A stretch of 64,000 nt of DNA from positions 48,648 through 112,647 of the forward strand of contig JASGKO010000027.1 in the NCBI GenBank assembly GCA_049840595.1. The letters are read 5' to 3'. The stretch comes from JASGKO01 sp049840595. GTDB taxonomy: Bacteria > Verrucomicrobiota > Verrucomicrobiia > Chthoniobacterales > Chthoniobacteraceae. The position numbers were made by a program, and so were the translations under genes. Below, piece by piece: positions 45,950 to 55,223 of the stretch (positions within the stretch are counted from its first letter, which is position 1; the number at the start of each line of letters is the position of its first letter). The notes under the pieces were generated by a model, which was given only the letters and a program-made list of their open reading frames with translations, did not search any database and had not been told where the DNA came from.

Positions 45950-46041
45950 TTCACTCGACCCGCGAGAATGGATGCTTGTTTAACACTACGTTTGGAGCGC
46001 GAAAGATAGGGATGATTGATCGTAGGTTCGGTGTTTTCGTC

Positions 46042-46668
46042 ATGGCAATGACAACCACAACCAACCCATACGCGGATCAAACCATCCGCGAACATTCCGA
46101 AAATAAAACCCTTATTCCTGCAACCAGCATCGAATCTGATGGCGATATCGGCGCGATCGACACCAAAGCTCCGGAGGCCACGGCCAATAAGGTCGAGGAG
46201 GCTAACGGTGAAGCCACCGATGGACCGATTCGTATGAAAACGACCATGGCTCGTCCGGGACTGACGGCACTGCTGCGCGAGATGGTGTCCTTTCTCCTTG
46301 ATGGGAGCGAGGCCCAGCCCCTGCAAAGCGCGAAATGCGTCGCGATGAAGCTGATCCGCAACGGCCACTATCCACCGGTTCGTGGCTTCAACGCCTTCGG
46401 TGATCGCCTGGGAGCAAAAGGCCTCAACCTCCCTTCGGTCATGGTGGACGGGAAGCACCGCTATGACCTGAGCGCCTTGAGCTTCACCGCCGAGGAAAAG
46501 GTTCAGCGTCAAGTGGAACTCCGCAGCATGCCGAAGGGCGAACTGCGCCGCCTTGTCGCCGCTGACCCGGTGCCGACCAACAAGCCGGATGCCCAAGCCC
46601 TCGCGGCCTGGCGTCATGCAGCGAATCTCGCCTCCTCCACCGAAATCGACCAGCCCGTGGCCGACTAA
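46042..46668 (+). CDS. Hypothetical protein of the replication module
   Basis: A 208-residue protein with a disordered, acidic N-terminal third (ESDGDIGAIDTK, EEANGEATDG). A compact C-terminal region follows, containing LTALLREMVSFLLDGSEAQPL and YDLSALSFTAEEKVQRQVELR. No family recognised. ATG 46042 (MAMTTTT) was chosen over 45976. It lies directly before the primase-like and helicase-like genes on the same strand and may be a small DNA-binding or regulatory partner. Confidence 0.55.
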   Translation: MAMTTTTNPYADQTIREHSENKTLIPATSIESDGDIGAIDTKAPEATANKVEEANGEATDGPIRMKTTMARPGLTALLREMVSFLLDGSEAQPLQSAKCVAMKLIRNGHYPPVRGFNAFGDRLGAKGLNLPSVMVDGKHRYDLSALSFTAEEKVQRQVELRSMPKGELRRLVAADPVPTNKPDAQALAAWRHAANLASSTEIDQPVAD

Positions 46669-46742
46669 AAACCCCCGGTATGCCCCCCGGCATCAACGCC
46701 GGGTGGGCCACTGCCGATCAAGCTTTTACCACTTCAATACAA

Positions 46743-47492
46743 ATGCCTTCTTCCCGATTTCCAAAATCCAGGCTCAAACTTCCGCCGGAAACCATCCTGG
46801 CGAATGCCAGTAAAGTCAGCCGGGGCCAGCCGCTCAGCGCGGAGGAGCTGATTGCTCTTTCGCCCGTCCCCATTCCGGGCGCGCCGCTGGAAACCACTGC
46901 GCTGTTTATCAAGACGCTTTTCGCTAACACCGATTCCGTCAACATCGTCAATAATACTAACCCTCACCCCGACACGAAACCTCAACCCAAGGGGCCCGGT
47001 CTCACCATGACCGCTGCCGACTGGGCTTCCGAGTTCTCCAGCTTGGAACCCGATGCGCTGCTGCCCGGCCATTACTGGATCCGCTTCAATCCGGTGACCG
47101 CCGCAGGGTCCGGAAAGTATGGCAGCTATTGCGATGTCGATGTGACTCGCTGCGCGTATTGCCTGGTTGAATTCGACGACTTGCCGGTGGAGGAGCAAAT
47201 TCCGCTGTTCGCGAATTTGAACCTGCCGATTGTCGCGATCATCGCCAGTGGTGGGCGCAGCGTTCACGCCCTGGTTCGCCTGGCCCCGCAAACGAGTCCT
47301 GAGCAATACAAGGAGTTCACCAAGAAGCTGCTGAAAAAGCTGAGCCGCTTTGGCGTCGACGAATCCAATAAAAACCCCAGCCGCTTCACCCGCCTGCCCG
47401 GGGTGCTGCGCAATCCGGCAGCCGGTCTGGCCGGGATGCAGCGCCTGCTCTACCTCAACCCGAATGCCAACGGCACTCCCATTCTCAAATAA
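46743..47492 (+). CDS. Primase-polymerase (AEP-like) protein
   Basis: A 249-residue protein whose C-terminal half has the archaeo-eukaryotic primase pattern. LVEFDDLP gives an acidic pair, IIASGGRSVHALVRL is the SGGxxxH nucleotide-binding motif, and NPSRFTRLPGVLRN is the R-P-G motif seen in replication proteins of plasmids and phage satellites. The upstream 100 residues are less conserved. ATG 46743 was preferred to 46680. The helicase-like gene follows 3 bp later, making a primase-helicase replication unit. Confidence 0.68.
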   Translation: MPSSRFPKSRLKLPPETILANASKVSRGQPLSAEELIALSPVPIPGAPLETTALFIKTLFANTDSVNIVNNTNPHPDTKPQPKGPGLTMTAADWASEFSSLEPDALLPGHYWIRFNPVTAAGSGKYGSYCDVDVTRCAYCLVEFDDLPVEEQIPLFANLNLPIVAIIASGGRSVHALVRLAPQTSPEQYKEFTKKLLKKLSRFGVDESNKNPSRFTRLPGVLRNPAAGLAGMQRLLYLNPNANGTPILK

Positions 47493-47495
47493 CTG

Positions 47496-48952
47496 ATGAA
47501 CAACGATGACACCCTGGCCGCGCTGGATGCCCAGCTCGGAGCAATGCAAATCGACAGTAAGCCAACGTGCGATCTGCCGCGCCAACTGCCGCCCTACTAT
47601 TACGACGGCAAGAACTACTACTATGCCGATGCCAACCACATCATTCACACCATGAATGAACGCAGTCTGCGCGCCCGGCTTCAGACCGATGGCTATGTCG
47701 TTTTGGGAGCGAACGACAAACCTACCGTGGAGCCGTATATCCGGGCCATTCAGGATCGCCAGGCCGTCCGCTTCGCCGGGCCGTTCGCCGGTTACAAGAC
47801 TGGTCTTCAATTGCTCTCCGATGGCCGCCGCGTTCTGGTCACCGAACCGGCCACCCTGCTGGAAGCGAAGCCGGGCACTTGGGAAACGCTGCGGTCCCTC
47901 CTCATCAACCTGCTCGGGGAAGAGCAAGCTCAAATACTTCTGCGGCTGGCTCCAGGTGTTCGTGCGCTCGTTTAAGGAGTGCATGGAAAAGGGGCAGGAG
48001 GCCGAAACGATTCCGGGCCAGTGCCTGGTGATCGCCGGTCCCGCTGGCTGCGGCAAAACCCTGGTGAAGACACTTCTGATTAAGATGTTCGGCAGGCCGC
48101 AGCGGCCACCCCATCTCCTTCTTCACGGGAGGGACGACCTTCAACATGGACCTTGCTGAAGCCCCGATTCTGGAATTGGACGATACGGTTTCCATCCGGA
48201 ATCCCCAGGCCCGCAGTGAACTCGGGGCTCGCCTCAAGGAATACACGGTAGCAGGGGCCGTGCGCTGGCACCCGAAGTTCGAAAAGCCGATTTCCTTCAA
48301 GGTGTGCCAGCGCATCCTCTGGTTATGTAATGACGATCCGCAGAGCCTCTTCGTGCTGCCGGACCTGGACGCCAGCATGCTGGACAAAATGATGATCCTG
48401 AAGGCCGCCAAGGCCAAAATGCCAATGCCGACCGGGACCACTGCCGAGCGTGGACGTTTCATGGAAACGCTGCACCAAGAGTTGCCTGCCTTCCTGCATC
48501 ATCTGGAGCACGAATTCATTTTGCCCGAGGAGATGCGCGGCGAGCGCTTCGGCGTCCGGGAATACCATCACCATGAGATCGTGACGGCCATTCAGCAGCT
48601 TTCCCCTTCGGCCCGCGCGCTGGAGATGATCGACGAGCTCTTCGTGACCGGTGCATTTGCACATGATTCGGCGGCGAAGCTCGACTCCGAATACGCGTTC
48701 ACCGTTTCCAAGAGCGAACCGTGGGAAGGTCTGGCCCGGGAGTTCGAGAAAATCATGCGAGCGAAATTTGACCGGGTGGAAGTAGACCGACTCTTCCGCT
48801 ACGGAAACTCGGCGGGCATGCTGCTGGGTGAGCTCTCCTCGCGCTACCCGAGCCGCGTCAAAAAGGCGGGGTTCGTCCACGGCGGCACCCATAAGTGGCT
48901 GATTCTCCCGCCTGGAGGCAGCAGCAGCTCGAAGGACGACCTGCCGGAGTAA
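47496..48952 (+). pseudogene. SF3-type helicase (DUF5906-like), frameshifted twice
   Basis: Three frames in order give about 485 residues. Walker A is GPAGCGKT, Walker B APILELDD, and motif C the Asn in RILWLCNDDP. Before these lie a DNA-binding-like region (PPYYYDGKNYYYAD) and EPYIRAIQDRQAV; after them an alpha-helical C-terminus. Deleting one A near 47932-47934 joins frames one and two. One base is missing near 48089, before GRSGHPISFFTGG. The protein would unwind DNA at an origin on the mobile element. The breaks may be real decay or sequencing errors. Confidence 0.75.
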
Positions 48953-49116
48953 GTTGCAGGCGGTCCTGGTGGAGGTGGTGGAGCTCTGTGCCGGAGCTTT
49001 TAACAAAAAGAAAAGACGTGTATAAACAACATCCCCCCTCTTTCCCCTCTTCTCACGCGTAAACCTTGAGAAAAGTTCCACCACCTCCACCGGCGGGGCT
49101 CACTTTGCGATTGCTA

Positions 49117-49500
49117 TCACTGCTTCAGCTTCACCACCGGCCATGCGCCTTTACCGGCGAGTTCCAGTTTGTCTGGGTTCTCACCCACCAGTTTCTTCAC
49201 CTGCTTGGTGTCCAGCTTCAGCGCCCGGAGGCTGAGTTCAGAGGCCTTGTGCTCCTTGAAAAGCTCCAGCAGACGGTTTAGGGAAACCTGGATGCCCTGC
49301 GATTTTTCTCCGGTCTTCTTGGAAGGAGCAACGCCGAGTTCCTTGAGGATGGCGGCAATATCAGCGTCGATTCCTTCAATCTCCTGCAATAGCTTGGCTT
49401 TCTTGGCCTCCAAGGCAGAGAGATCGGTTTTCTCAAGTCGGGCGAGTTGATCCTGGAGTTCTTGTTTTTGTTTGGCGATGAGAGAGGAATAGTCAGACAT
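49117..49500 (-). CDS. Coiled-coil hypothetical protein
   Basis: A 127-residue protein. Residues 1-50 are a coiled coil (SSLIAKQKQELQDQLARLEK) followed by a basic linker (APSKKTGEKSQG). The C-terminal domain has VSLNRLLELFKEHKASELSLR and ends in GKGAWPVVKLKQ. The layout resembles small nucleoid-type or accessory DNA-binding proteins, but no family was recognised. Confidence 0.55.
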   Translation of the reverse strand: MSDYSSLIAKQKQELQDQLARLEKTDLSALEAKKAKLLQEIEGIDADIAAILKELGVAPSKKTGEKSQGIQVSLNRLLELFKEHKASELSLRALKLDTKQVKKLVGENPDKLELAGKGAWPVVKLKQ

Positions 49501-49629
49501 GGTGATTACGGTGCGTTATCGGGCTGTGCATACAATTCGCGTGTCTTTATTTCAACAAGCATCCTTCACAATGCGAATGACGATTCCGCAGTGACACCAC
49601 TCGCCTACCGCCGTAATGCTGGTGGAGTA

Positions 49630-50127
49630 ATGGAGCTAACTCCCCGCGATTTGAAATACGTCAGTGCAGCCGAAGGCTATGCAGAGCTTGGCATGTACTT
49701 GGAAGCCGATCAGCAGTTGGAATCGATCTTGCCGGAACACCGGCACCTTCCATCGGTTCTCGCGGTCCGGCTCTCCATTTATTCTGGATTGGAGCGGTGG
49801 GACCTAGCGGAGGTGGTGGCGAAGTCGTTGGTGCTGGCGGAGCCGGAGAATTCGCAGTGGTGGATTTCGCTCGCCTACGCCACGCGGCGGACTTCCTCAA
49901 TCGAGGCGGCCAGAGCTATCCTGATGTCCGCCCGAGATCACCATGCTGGCGAACCTATTATCCACTACAATCTCGCGTGCTACGCGTGTCAGCTCGGTGA
50001 CTTGGAATCGGCGAAGCAGTTTCTCCAAGCTGCGTTCAAGATCGCGCCAGGAATCAGGTCGATGGCTTTGGAGGACGAAGACCTAGCGTCGCTGTGGGAC
50101 TCCTTGAAAACTGAACTGCGGCACTAG
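49630..50127 (+). CDS. TPR-like protein
   Basis: A 165-residue protein of three or four tetratricopeptide-like helix pairs: DLKYVSAAEGYAELGMYLEA, WISLAYATRRTSSIEAARAIL and HYNLACYACQLGDLESAKQFL. There is no signal peptide. ATG 49630 was chosen because upstream codons overlap the coiled-coil gene start. Partner unknown. Confidence 0.7.
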   Translation: MELTPRDLKYVSAAEGYAELGMYLEADQQLESILPEHRHLPSVLAVRLSIYSGLERWDLAEVVAKSLVLAEPENSQWWISLAYATRRTSSIEAARAILMSARDHHAGEPIIHYNLACYACQLGDLESAKQFLQAAFKIAPGIRSMALEDEDLASLWDSLKTELRH

Positions 50128-50138
50128 TCTAGTCCCAA

Positions 50139-50423
50139 CTACTCTCTTTGCAGACGCAATGACTGAATGAGTGCGGCAATCTTTGCCTTCGGCTTAGAAG
50201 CTGGAAGGAATTCTTCGCACGCCACGCCAAACACCGAGGCCAAGAAGTATAATTCGTAGTCACCCACATGTCGTCGCTGGAACTCAATATTCGCGATCAT
50301 ATCCCGTGTGACATCCCATCCCTTTAGCTGGAGCACTTCTGCCAGCTTTTGCTGAGACCATTCGCGCTCCTGCCTGAACTGGCGGAGCTTTGGGCCGATT
50401 ACATTGCGTGGTCCTTCTGGCAT
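50139..50423 (-). CDS. XRE-family helix-turn-helix regulator
   Basis: A 94-residue DNA-binding protein. LRQFRQEREWSQQKLAEVLQ, VTRDMIANIEFQRR and ELYFLASVFGVACEEFL give the five-helix Cro/CI fold. It lies between the TPR gene (convergent, 11 bp) and the GYF/Sel1 gene (divergent, 71 bp), so it may control the latter or the mobile element. Confidence 0.82.
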   Translation of the reverse strand: MPEGPRNVIGPKLRQFRQEREWSQQKLAEVLQLKGWDVTRDMIANIEFQRRHVGDYELYFLASVFGVACEEFLPASKPKAKIAALIQSLRLQRE

Positions 50424-50494
50424 TTTGGCGACGACTTGACGCTATGCCTTTCTCTATGATTCGATTGTGTTGGATTTGACACAAAACGAACTCT

Positions 50495-52159
50495 ATGGAT
50501 ACCTACCTTTACTTCAACGGACAGCAGCACGGCCCTTACTCTCAAAGCGATGTCCAAGCTTCCTTGGATGCGGGAGACATAGACCCCAGCACCCTTTGCT
50601 ATCAGGAGGGTATGTCCGACTGGGCTCCTTTAAGCAGTCGGTTCCAGATCCGGCAGCCAGAGTCCGCTTCTTTGCCGCGAACTATTTCCGAAACGGTTCC
50701 CAGCCGTGGGCAGGAATCGGCGGCAATCACTCAGTCTCCAGCTCTATGGAACCCCAGGGCAGCTATTGGGTGGTCTTTGCTTTTCGGCACGGCTTTCGGG
50801 GCTTGGCTGCAAGCCCGGAATGCTGACGCCCTGGGAAACCCCAGCGAGGCCAAGGTTCAAAGAGCCTGGTTCAAATGGACTTTGGCATTCCAGCTCGTGG
50901 ACCTCGTCGCAAACCTTTTCATCAAGCAAGAGGGCTTTTTCTTGATCCTGGGAGCTTGTCCTTTGGCTGTCCTATTGATTTGGTATTTCACGACTGGGCA
51001 GAAACAAACCCTCTTCGTCAAGGCAACGTATGGGAGCAGCTATCAACGAAAATCATGGGCCGTGCCGCTTGTCATTGGATTCGGTTACTTATTTGGTGTA
51101 GTGCTCATCAACGGGCTCGTTGCGGAATCAGTCGTAATTGCCGCGATGGCAAACGCCTCTCAGGCGTCGGCTACTGACGCCGGTGGTGGAAATAATCCAG
51201 CAGTATCAAAAGATCCAGCGACAGCCCCACTAGGCGCTTCGACTCAAGGTCTTCTTTCTAAAGATGAAGCTCATCAGAAAGGACTGGCGGCAATTGGTTT
51301 TATTCAAGGTTTGGGAGTGGAAAAGAACCTGGCACTGGCGGCGAAGCTGGCGAAAGCGTCAGCGGAGGGCGGCGATGCTGTTGGCGAAAGGATCTATGGG
51401 GGGTTCCTATTTACGGGTGAGGGCGGGGTGCCGAAAGATCCCGCCCAGGGCGTCGAGTGGTTTAAGAAAGCCTATCTTCAAGGTGATGTCGATTCATCCT
51501 ACAACCTCGGATATGCTTACCTAAAGGGCACGGGGGTAAAGCAGGACTCGAAAATTGCGGTAAATTACTTCCAGGCCGGGACCGAGAAAGGAAACCTCCA
51601 GGCGAAGCTTTATCTAGGTCTTGCCTACTTAAGAGGTGATGGAATTGACCAGGATATGGATCAGGGCAAGAAGCTAATTTTGGAGGCGGCGGCGGACGGC
51701 GAGCCAATGGCAATCAAATGGGTTCAGCTGTTAGGCTTGGATAAAAAGAGCGAGAACGGAAGTAATGACCCTCAATCTGCTGGTGACATTCCAGTTGTGG
51801 ATGTGAAGAAAGCCGAGGATATGAGCATCACGGCGATGGCGTATCGACCGCAGACGTTTGAAAAGAAGACCTATCACCTCGTAACATTCCACGTCATCCA
51901 AGTGCTTCCCGATCACATCCTCATGGTGGCTGACTTCGTCAAGAACCAGCCTCAGGCACTGTTGACCTTTCCGTCCAATGCCCTGCGTGATATAACCATT
52001 CCAGTGGGACCGTCTTTGGGAAAGGCATACGGTGCATATATCGGGATGATTTCAGTGGACATGACTGATGGCTCCCAACTCTCGCTCCCGGCGTTTTATT
52101 GCACCACGCTTTCCCTGAATGAGCAGATGATTTTGGGCGACCCCTCACTCGAAAAATAG
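50495..52159 (+). CDS. Membrane protein with GYF_2 domain and Sel1-like repeats
   Basis: A 554-residue protein. Residues 3-50 form a GYF_2 domain (YFNGQQHGPYSQSDVQASL, then GMSDWAPLSS). About 85-215 hold four hydrophobic helices. Residues about 250-420 carry Sel1/TPR-type repeats (AYLKGTGVKQDSKIAVNYFQ, AYLRGDGIDQDMDQGKKLI). A soluble end of about 130 residues follows with no recognised fold. The repeats likely face one side of the membrane as a binding platform. Function unknown. Confidence 0.78.
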   Translation: MDTYLYFNGQQHGPYSQSDVQASLDAGDIDPSTLCYQEGMSDWAPLSSRFQIRQPESASLPRTISETVPSRGQESAAITQSPALWNPRAAIGWSLLFGTAFGAWLQARNADALGNPSEAKVQRAWFKWTLAFQLVDLVANLFIKQEGFFLILGACPLAVLLIWYFTTGQKQTLFVKATYGSSYQRKSWAVPLVIGFGYLFGVVLINGLVAESVVIAAMANASQASATDAGGGNNPAVSKDPATAPLGASTQGLLSKDEAHQKGLAAIGFIQGLGVEKNLALAAKLAKASAEGGDAVGERIYGGFLFTGEGGVPKDPAQGVEWFKKAYLQGDVDSSYNLGYAYLKGTGVKQDSKIAVNYFQAGTEKGNLQAKLYLGLAYLRGDGIDQDMDQGKKLILEAAADGEPMAIKWVQLLGLDKKSENGSNDPQSAGDIPVVDVKKAEDMSITAMAYRPQTFEKKTYHLVTFHVIQVLPDHILMVADFVKNQPQALLTFPSNALRDITIPVGPSLGKAYGAYIGMISVDMTDGSQLSLPAFYCTTLSLNEQMILGDPSLEK

Positions 52160-52492
52160 AAAGACGGCTCGCAACGTCCACTTCGTAGCAGCAATCAGAT
52201 GTTTCACAAAATACAGCACTTATAATATACAGAACGTAATGGCTTATCTTCGGATCAAGTCAGCAACATGCCTTCTCAAGGGTTTGATTTGAAGGATTTG
52301 CATTAGATGGAGGCATGATTGATCCGACCGCGCTTTTAGTCTGATTACATTTTCGGACAATTCACCTCAAACGAGCGAATTTACCGCCGTCATGGTTGTC
52401 GCTAAATCGCGTCGGTTCACCTTCACGGCCAGCCTAGCCGCTTGGGGCGGCAGTCAAAAGCGGGATCTTCCATCCCATGATTTTTTGGAAGA
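52160..52492. other. Intergenic region, possible promoter
   Basis: About 330 bp with no supported gene. A TATAAT at 52221-52226 could be a -10 box, but no good -35 is at the right spacing. It precedes the PcfJ-like gene. Confidence 0.35.
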
Positions 52493-53425
52493 ATGGACCT
52501 ATCCGCCATCATTTCCAGACTCCCCTCCCACCATCATGAGGTAGTCGAATTTGTCCGTCGGCATCCCCAATCCGAGGACTTGGTAATTAGCAACCCCGCG
52601 TTGGCCTTCTGCATCGCAAACGCCGACAACTGGGATACCCGGCGGCTTACTCCCATTGCCGACTTCCAAGCGCACTTACTCCAGGTGCGCCGCCGTCAGG
52701 CACTCCTCCTACTTGGCTTTCCTGGTCAGGAAACCGTGGTGCGGATTCTCGCCAAGATCACACCCGAAGCGTGTTCCCTCCCGCTCCTGCTCCGTCTCCG
52801 CAAGAGTCTGGCGATCCCACATCTGCGAGAACTTCTCCAGCACCTGCGCGTCATCGACCTGGGGGCAATGTTCCTCGCCGCTTACTGGCACTGGCCAAAG
52901 CATGCGACCCCCGCTCTCTTCAATCGACTCGCGACCCTTTGCCAGGACGGGGAAATGCCGCTCGAACTCAAGTTGTTTAACAGTGCGGTTCACCTGCTGC
53001 GTCACTTTCCTGACCAGCAACACCGCCGGTTCAAGACAATCAGGGAAGTGGAGACCTGTAGAGAGTCGCTACTACAACGGCACTTCCAGTTGGAAGAGCC
53101 ACGCTATCATCCACCACGAGCAGGTAATCTCCCACTCCCACCCATTCCAGGAACCAAGACCATCATTCCACTTTCCACCATTGAGTCGTTGGAGGAAGAA
53201 GGACAGCTTCAACGCCACTGCGTCGCCAACTATGAATGCTTGGTGGAGTATGGAGAATTCTACTGCTACCGGGTTCTGAAACCGGAACGAGTGACGCTGG
53301 TCATCATCTACTCGGAAGGACGTTGGTTTATTCACGAACTCCTTGGGGCGGGAAACTCCCAGGTGTCCGAGCGCACGGTCAAGGCAATCACCCGCTGGCT
53401 GAACACCAGCCAGCGAGGCCAGTGA
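52493..53425 (+). CDS. PcfJ-like protein
   Basis: A 310-residue protein. Its C-terminal half matches the PcfJ-like domain: STIESLEEEGQLQRHCVANY with the conserved HCV, YGEFYCYRVLKPERVTLVI and a closing helix ERTVKAITRWL. PcfJ was first described on an enterococcal conjugative plasmid; its biochemical role is not established. The N-terminal half is helical and variable. It opens a run of same-strand genes (53,465-55,059) typical of mobile-element cargo. Confidence 0.72.
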   Translation: MDLSAIISRLPSHHHEVVEFVRRHPQSEDLVISNPALAFCIANADNWDTRRLTPIADFQAHLLQVRRRQALLLLGFPGQETVVRILAKITPEACSLPLLLRLRKSLAIPHLRELLQHLRVIDLGAMFLAAYWHWPKHATPALFNRLATLCQDGEMPLELKLFNSAVHLLRHFPDQQHRRFKTIREVETCRESLLQRHFQLEEPRYHPPRAGNLPLPPIPGTKTIIPLSTIESLEEEGQLQRHCVANYECLVEYGEFYCYRVLKPERVTLVIIYSEGRWFIHELLGAGNSQVSERTVKAITRWLNTSQRGQ

Positions 53426-53464
53426 AGAAGAAAAATACTTGTACAGTCATGTTTTAATAGTTGT

Positions 53465-53857
53465 ATGATTAAGACTGACAACAACGAACCCAAGTTCTGC
53501 GAATGCGGCTGCGAAGCCCCAACTAAAGGTGGCCGCTTCCTGCCCGGCCATGACGCCAAGCTCAAGAAGCAACTCATTGCAGACGCTCTCGCGGGCGGGA
53601 AGCGAGCGGAGAAGAAACTGGAAGCCTTGGGCTGGACCAAGTTCCTGGAGGCCAAGCGGGAGAAGGTAGAGACCAAGAAAGCGGCAAAGCAGAAACGCCG
53701 ATCCATCGAGGACGAATCCGAACCTATCGCTGAGGAAACGCCCAACGAAAGCCCTGCTCCCGTCCGCCGTCGTGGTGGGCGTCGTCCAAAGTCTGACCCG
53801 TCCGAAGCGTCCGCCGAGTCCCTCGAAGTAGGAGCCACAACGGCGGAGTTGGAATGA
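53465..53857 (+). CDS. Small basic protein with Cys cluster
   Basis: A 130-residue protein. The start has FCECGCEAPTKGGRFLPGHD, a Cys/His arrangement like a small zinc site seen in phage and plasmid proteins. A lysine-rich helix follows (AEKKLEALGWTKFLEAKREK), then a disordered Arg/Pro/Glu tail (PVRRRGGRRPKSD). It probably binds nucleic acid. Its stop overlaps the next start by 4 bp. Confidence 0.6.
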   Translation: MIKTDNNEPKFCECGCEAPTKGGRFLPGHDAKLKKQLIADALAGGKRAEKKLEALGWTKFLEAKREKVETKKAAKQKRRSIEDESEPIAEETPNESPAPVRRRGGRRPKSDPSEASAESLEVGATTAELE

Positions 53858-54456
53858 TGGAGCTGCCCGACTACTTTACCTGGAGCTTCGCCCAGCCACG
53901 GCGGGGCTCCGAGCTTCCGACCGAGCCGGATGAACTCATGGACTTTGCCCAGGAACGCGCCGAGGTCCGGCTTCGTAGTAAGACCTATCTCAAGACCAAG
54001 CTCTATGCGCTGACGCCCCATGGCTTCCTCATCTTCACCGCTCACTCCATGATGGACGACCACGATAAGCAGCAGTTTGTGACCTGCGCCCGGCTCCTCC
54101 TCTCAGGGTATGAGGCGACCGCTGCTGCCACCTGTATGGAAGTCATGATGACCTTTTGTGGGAAAGCCCGCGATCATGGCGAGATGGAAGAGCACCGGGA
54201 GCCCAAGGAAGCCGTCAGCATCATGGTGGAAACGTGCGCGGGAATCGACTGGCGACTCCTCCCGATGCGTCGTGACGCGGGCCAACGGTTCATTGGCTTC
54301 GCCCAGAGCATCGTGGATTCCGGCGATAAGGTCTCTGGCCGCTTCACCGAGTTGCTGCCACCGATTCCACCATCACCTACCATGGCGGCCCTCTGCCGCT
54401 CGCTCCTGGAGGAGATTCGGAAACGCCGCGATGGGTTTACCGGCATGCGGGATTAA
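53854..54456 (+). CDS. Hypothetical protein
   Basis: A 200-residue soluble protein, translationally coupled to the Cys-cluster gene (ATGA overlap) and followed with no gap by the SymE-like gene. Features include YLKTKLYALTPHGFLIFTAHS and CAGIDWRLLPMRRDAGQRFI. No family recognised. Confidence 0.55.
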   Translation: MMELPDYFTWSFAQPRRGSELPTEPDELMDFAQERAEVRLRSKTYLKTKLYALTPHGFLIFTAHSMMDDHDKQQFVTCARLLLSGYEATAAATCMEVMMTFCGKARDHGEMEEHREPKEAVSIMVETCAGIDWRLLPMRRDAGQRFIGFAQSIVDSGDKVSGRFTELLPPIPPSPTMAALCRSLLEEIRKRRDGFTGMRD

Positions 54457-54720
54457 ATGAGGAAGGTGAAACAACACCGGTTCCTGAAAGTCGGGCAGCT
54501 TCAGCATTCGAGGGTATACGGTTCCATCCCGGTGCCCTCGATCCGTCTTATTGGATTGTGGCTGGAAGAAGCGGGGTTCACTTTCGGTCGGTCCGTCGAG
54601 GTGAATGTGGAAGCAGGTCGCATCATCATCGGATGCCAGCCGGAGGAGCTGACTCCCGCGCTTCAGCCGGAACTCTTCGATCAATCAACCGGCGACAGTC
54701 CCTGGCATACCAACTGCTAA
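54457..54720 (+). CDS. SymE-family toxin-like protein
   Basis: An 87-residue protein whose middle, VPSIRLIGLWLEEAGFTFGR followed by SVEVNVEAGRIII, matches the SymE fold (AbrB-like, RNA-cleaving or nucleoid-acting toxin of a type I system). The ATG follows the upstream stop directly, so it is in the PcfJ-side operon rather than a lone SOS-regulated gene. I could not confirm an antisense RNA. Confidence 0.7.
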   Translation: MRKVKQHRFLKVGQLQHSRVYGSIPVPSIRLIGLWLEEAGFTFGRSVEVNVEAGRIIIGCQPEELTPALQPELFDQSTGDSPWHTNC

Positions 54721-54732
54721 ATAAACGGGCCT

Positions 54733-55059
54733 ATGAGATGGATGGGTGTGTTACTTTGTTTGGCGGCTTCGGTGTTGGCCTCACAGGATCATGAACAGGA
54801 GATTCAGTTGGATCATTGGACCAAGGTTGTCCTAGGCGGCTCGCTGATTGATGTGTGCATTCACGATGGTGGTATCCTGAACTTCTACGCTTCCACTAGC
54901 CGCTACGGTCCCTTCTCCAAATTCGAGAAAGCCGATGGCCAGGACAAGAACAAGGACAACATCACTCCTTTCTTCTCCTGGAATGGTTCCATTCTCTTCT
55001 ACGTGAACACGCCGCGCGGGGCCGCCGGGAACTGTATCCTGCTCATTCGCGATCCGTAG
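54733..55059 (+). CDS. Small secreted hypothetical protein
   Basis: A 108-residue protein with a short signal peptide (MRWMGVLLCLAASVLAS). The mature part has IQLDHWTKVVLGGSLIDVCI and SWNGSILFYVNTPRG, likely a small beta domain. It lies 12 bp after the SymE-like gene. Function unknown. Confidence 0.55.
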   Translation: MRWMGVLLCLAASVLASQDHEQEIQLDHWTKVVLGGSLIDVCIHDGGILNFYASTSRYGPFSKFEKADGQDKNKDNITPFFSWNGSILFYVNTPRGAAGNCILLIRDP

Positions 55060-55223
55060 AGGGTTGGCCACTCTCGGTTGAAAACATCTCGTTAGGTCAG
55101 CCTGGGCTACGACCTGCGCCATACCGGTGTCCCTTTGCGACCCATCCCCTGGGTCACGACGCCACACCCATTCCCTCTCTTCTTTTTTATTATTCTAATA
55201 ATGGATGGAACTGATCGAAAGGA

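Noticed and set aside
46734..48056. 440-codon minus-strand ORF over the primase/helicase genes
   Set aside because: Shadow; the plus strand shows primase and SF3 helicase motifs even though it is frameshifted.
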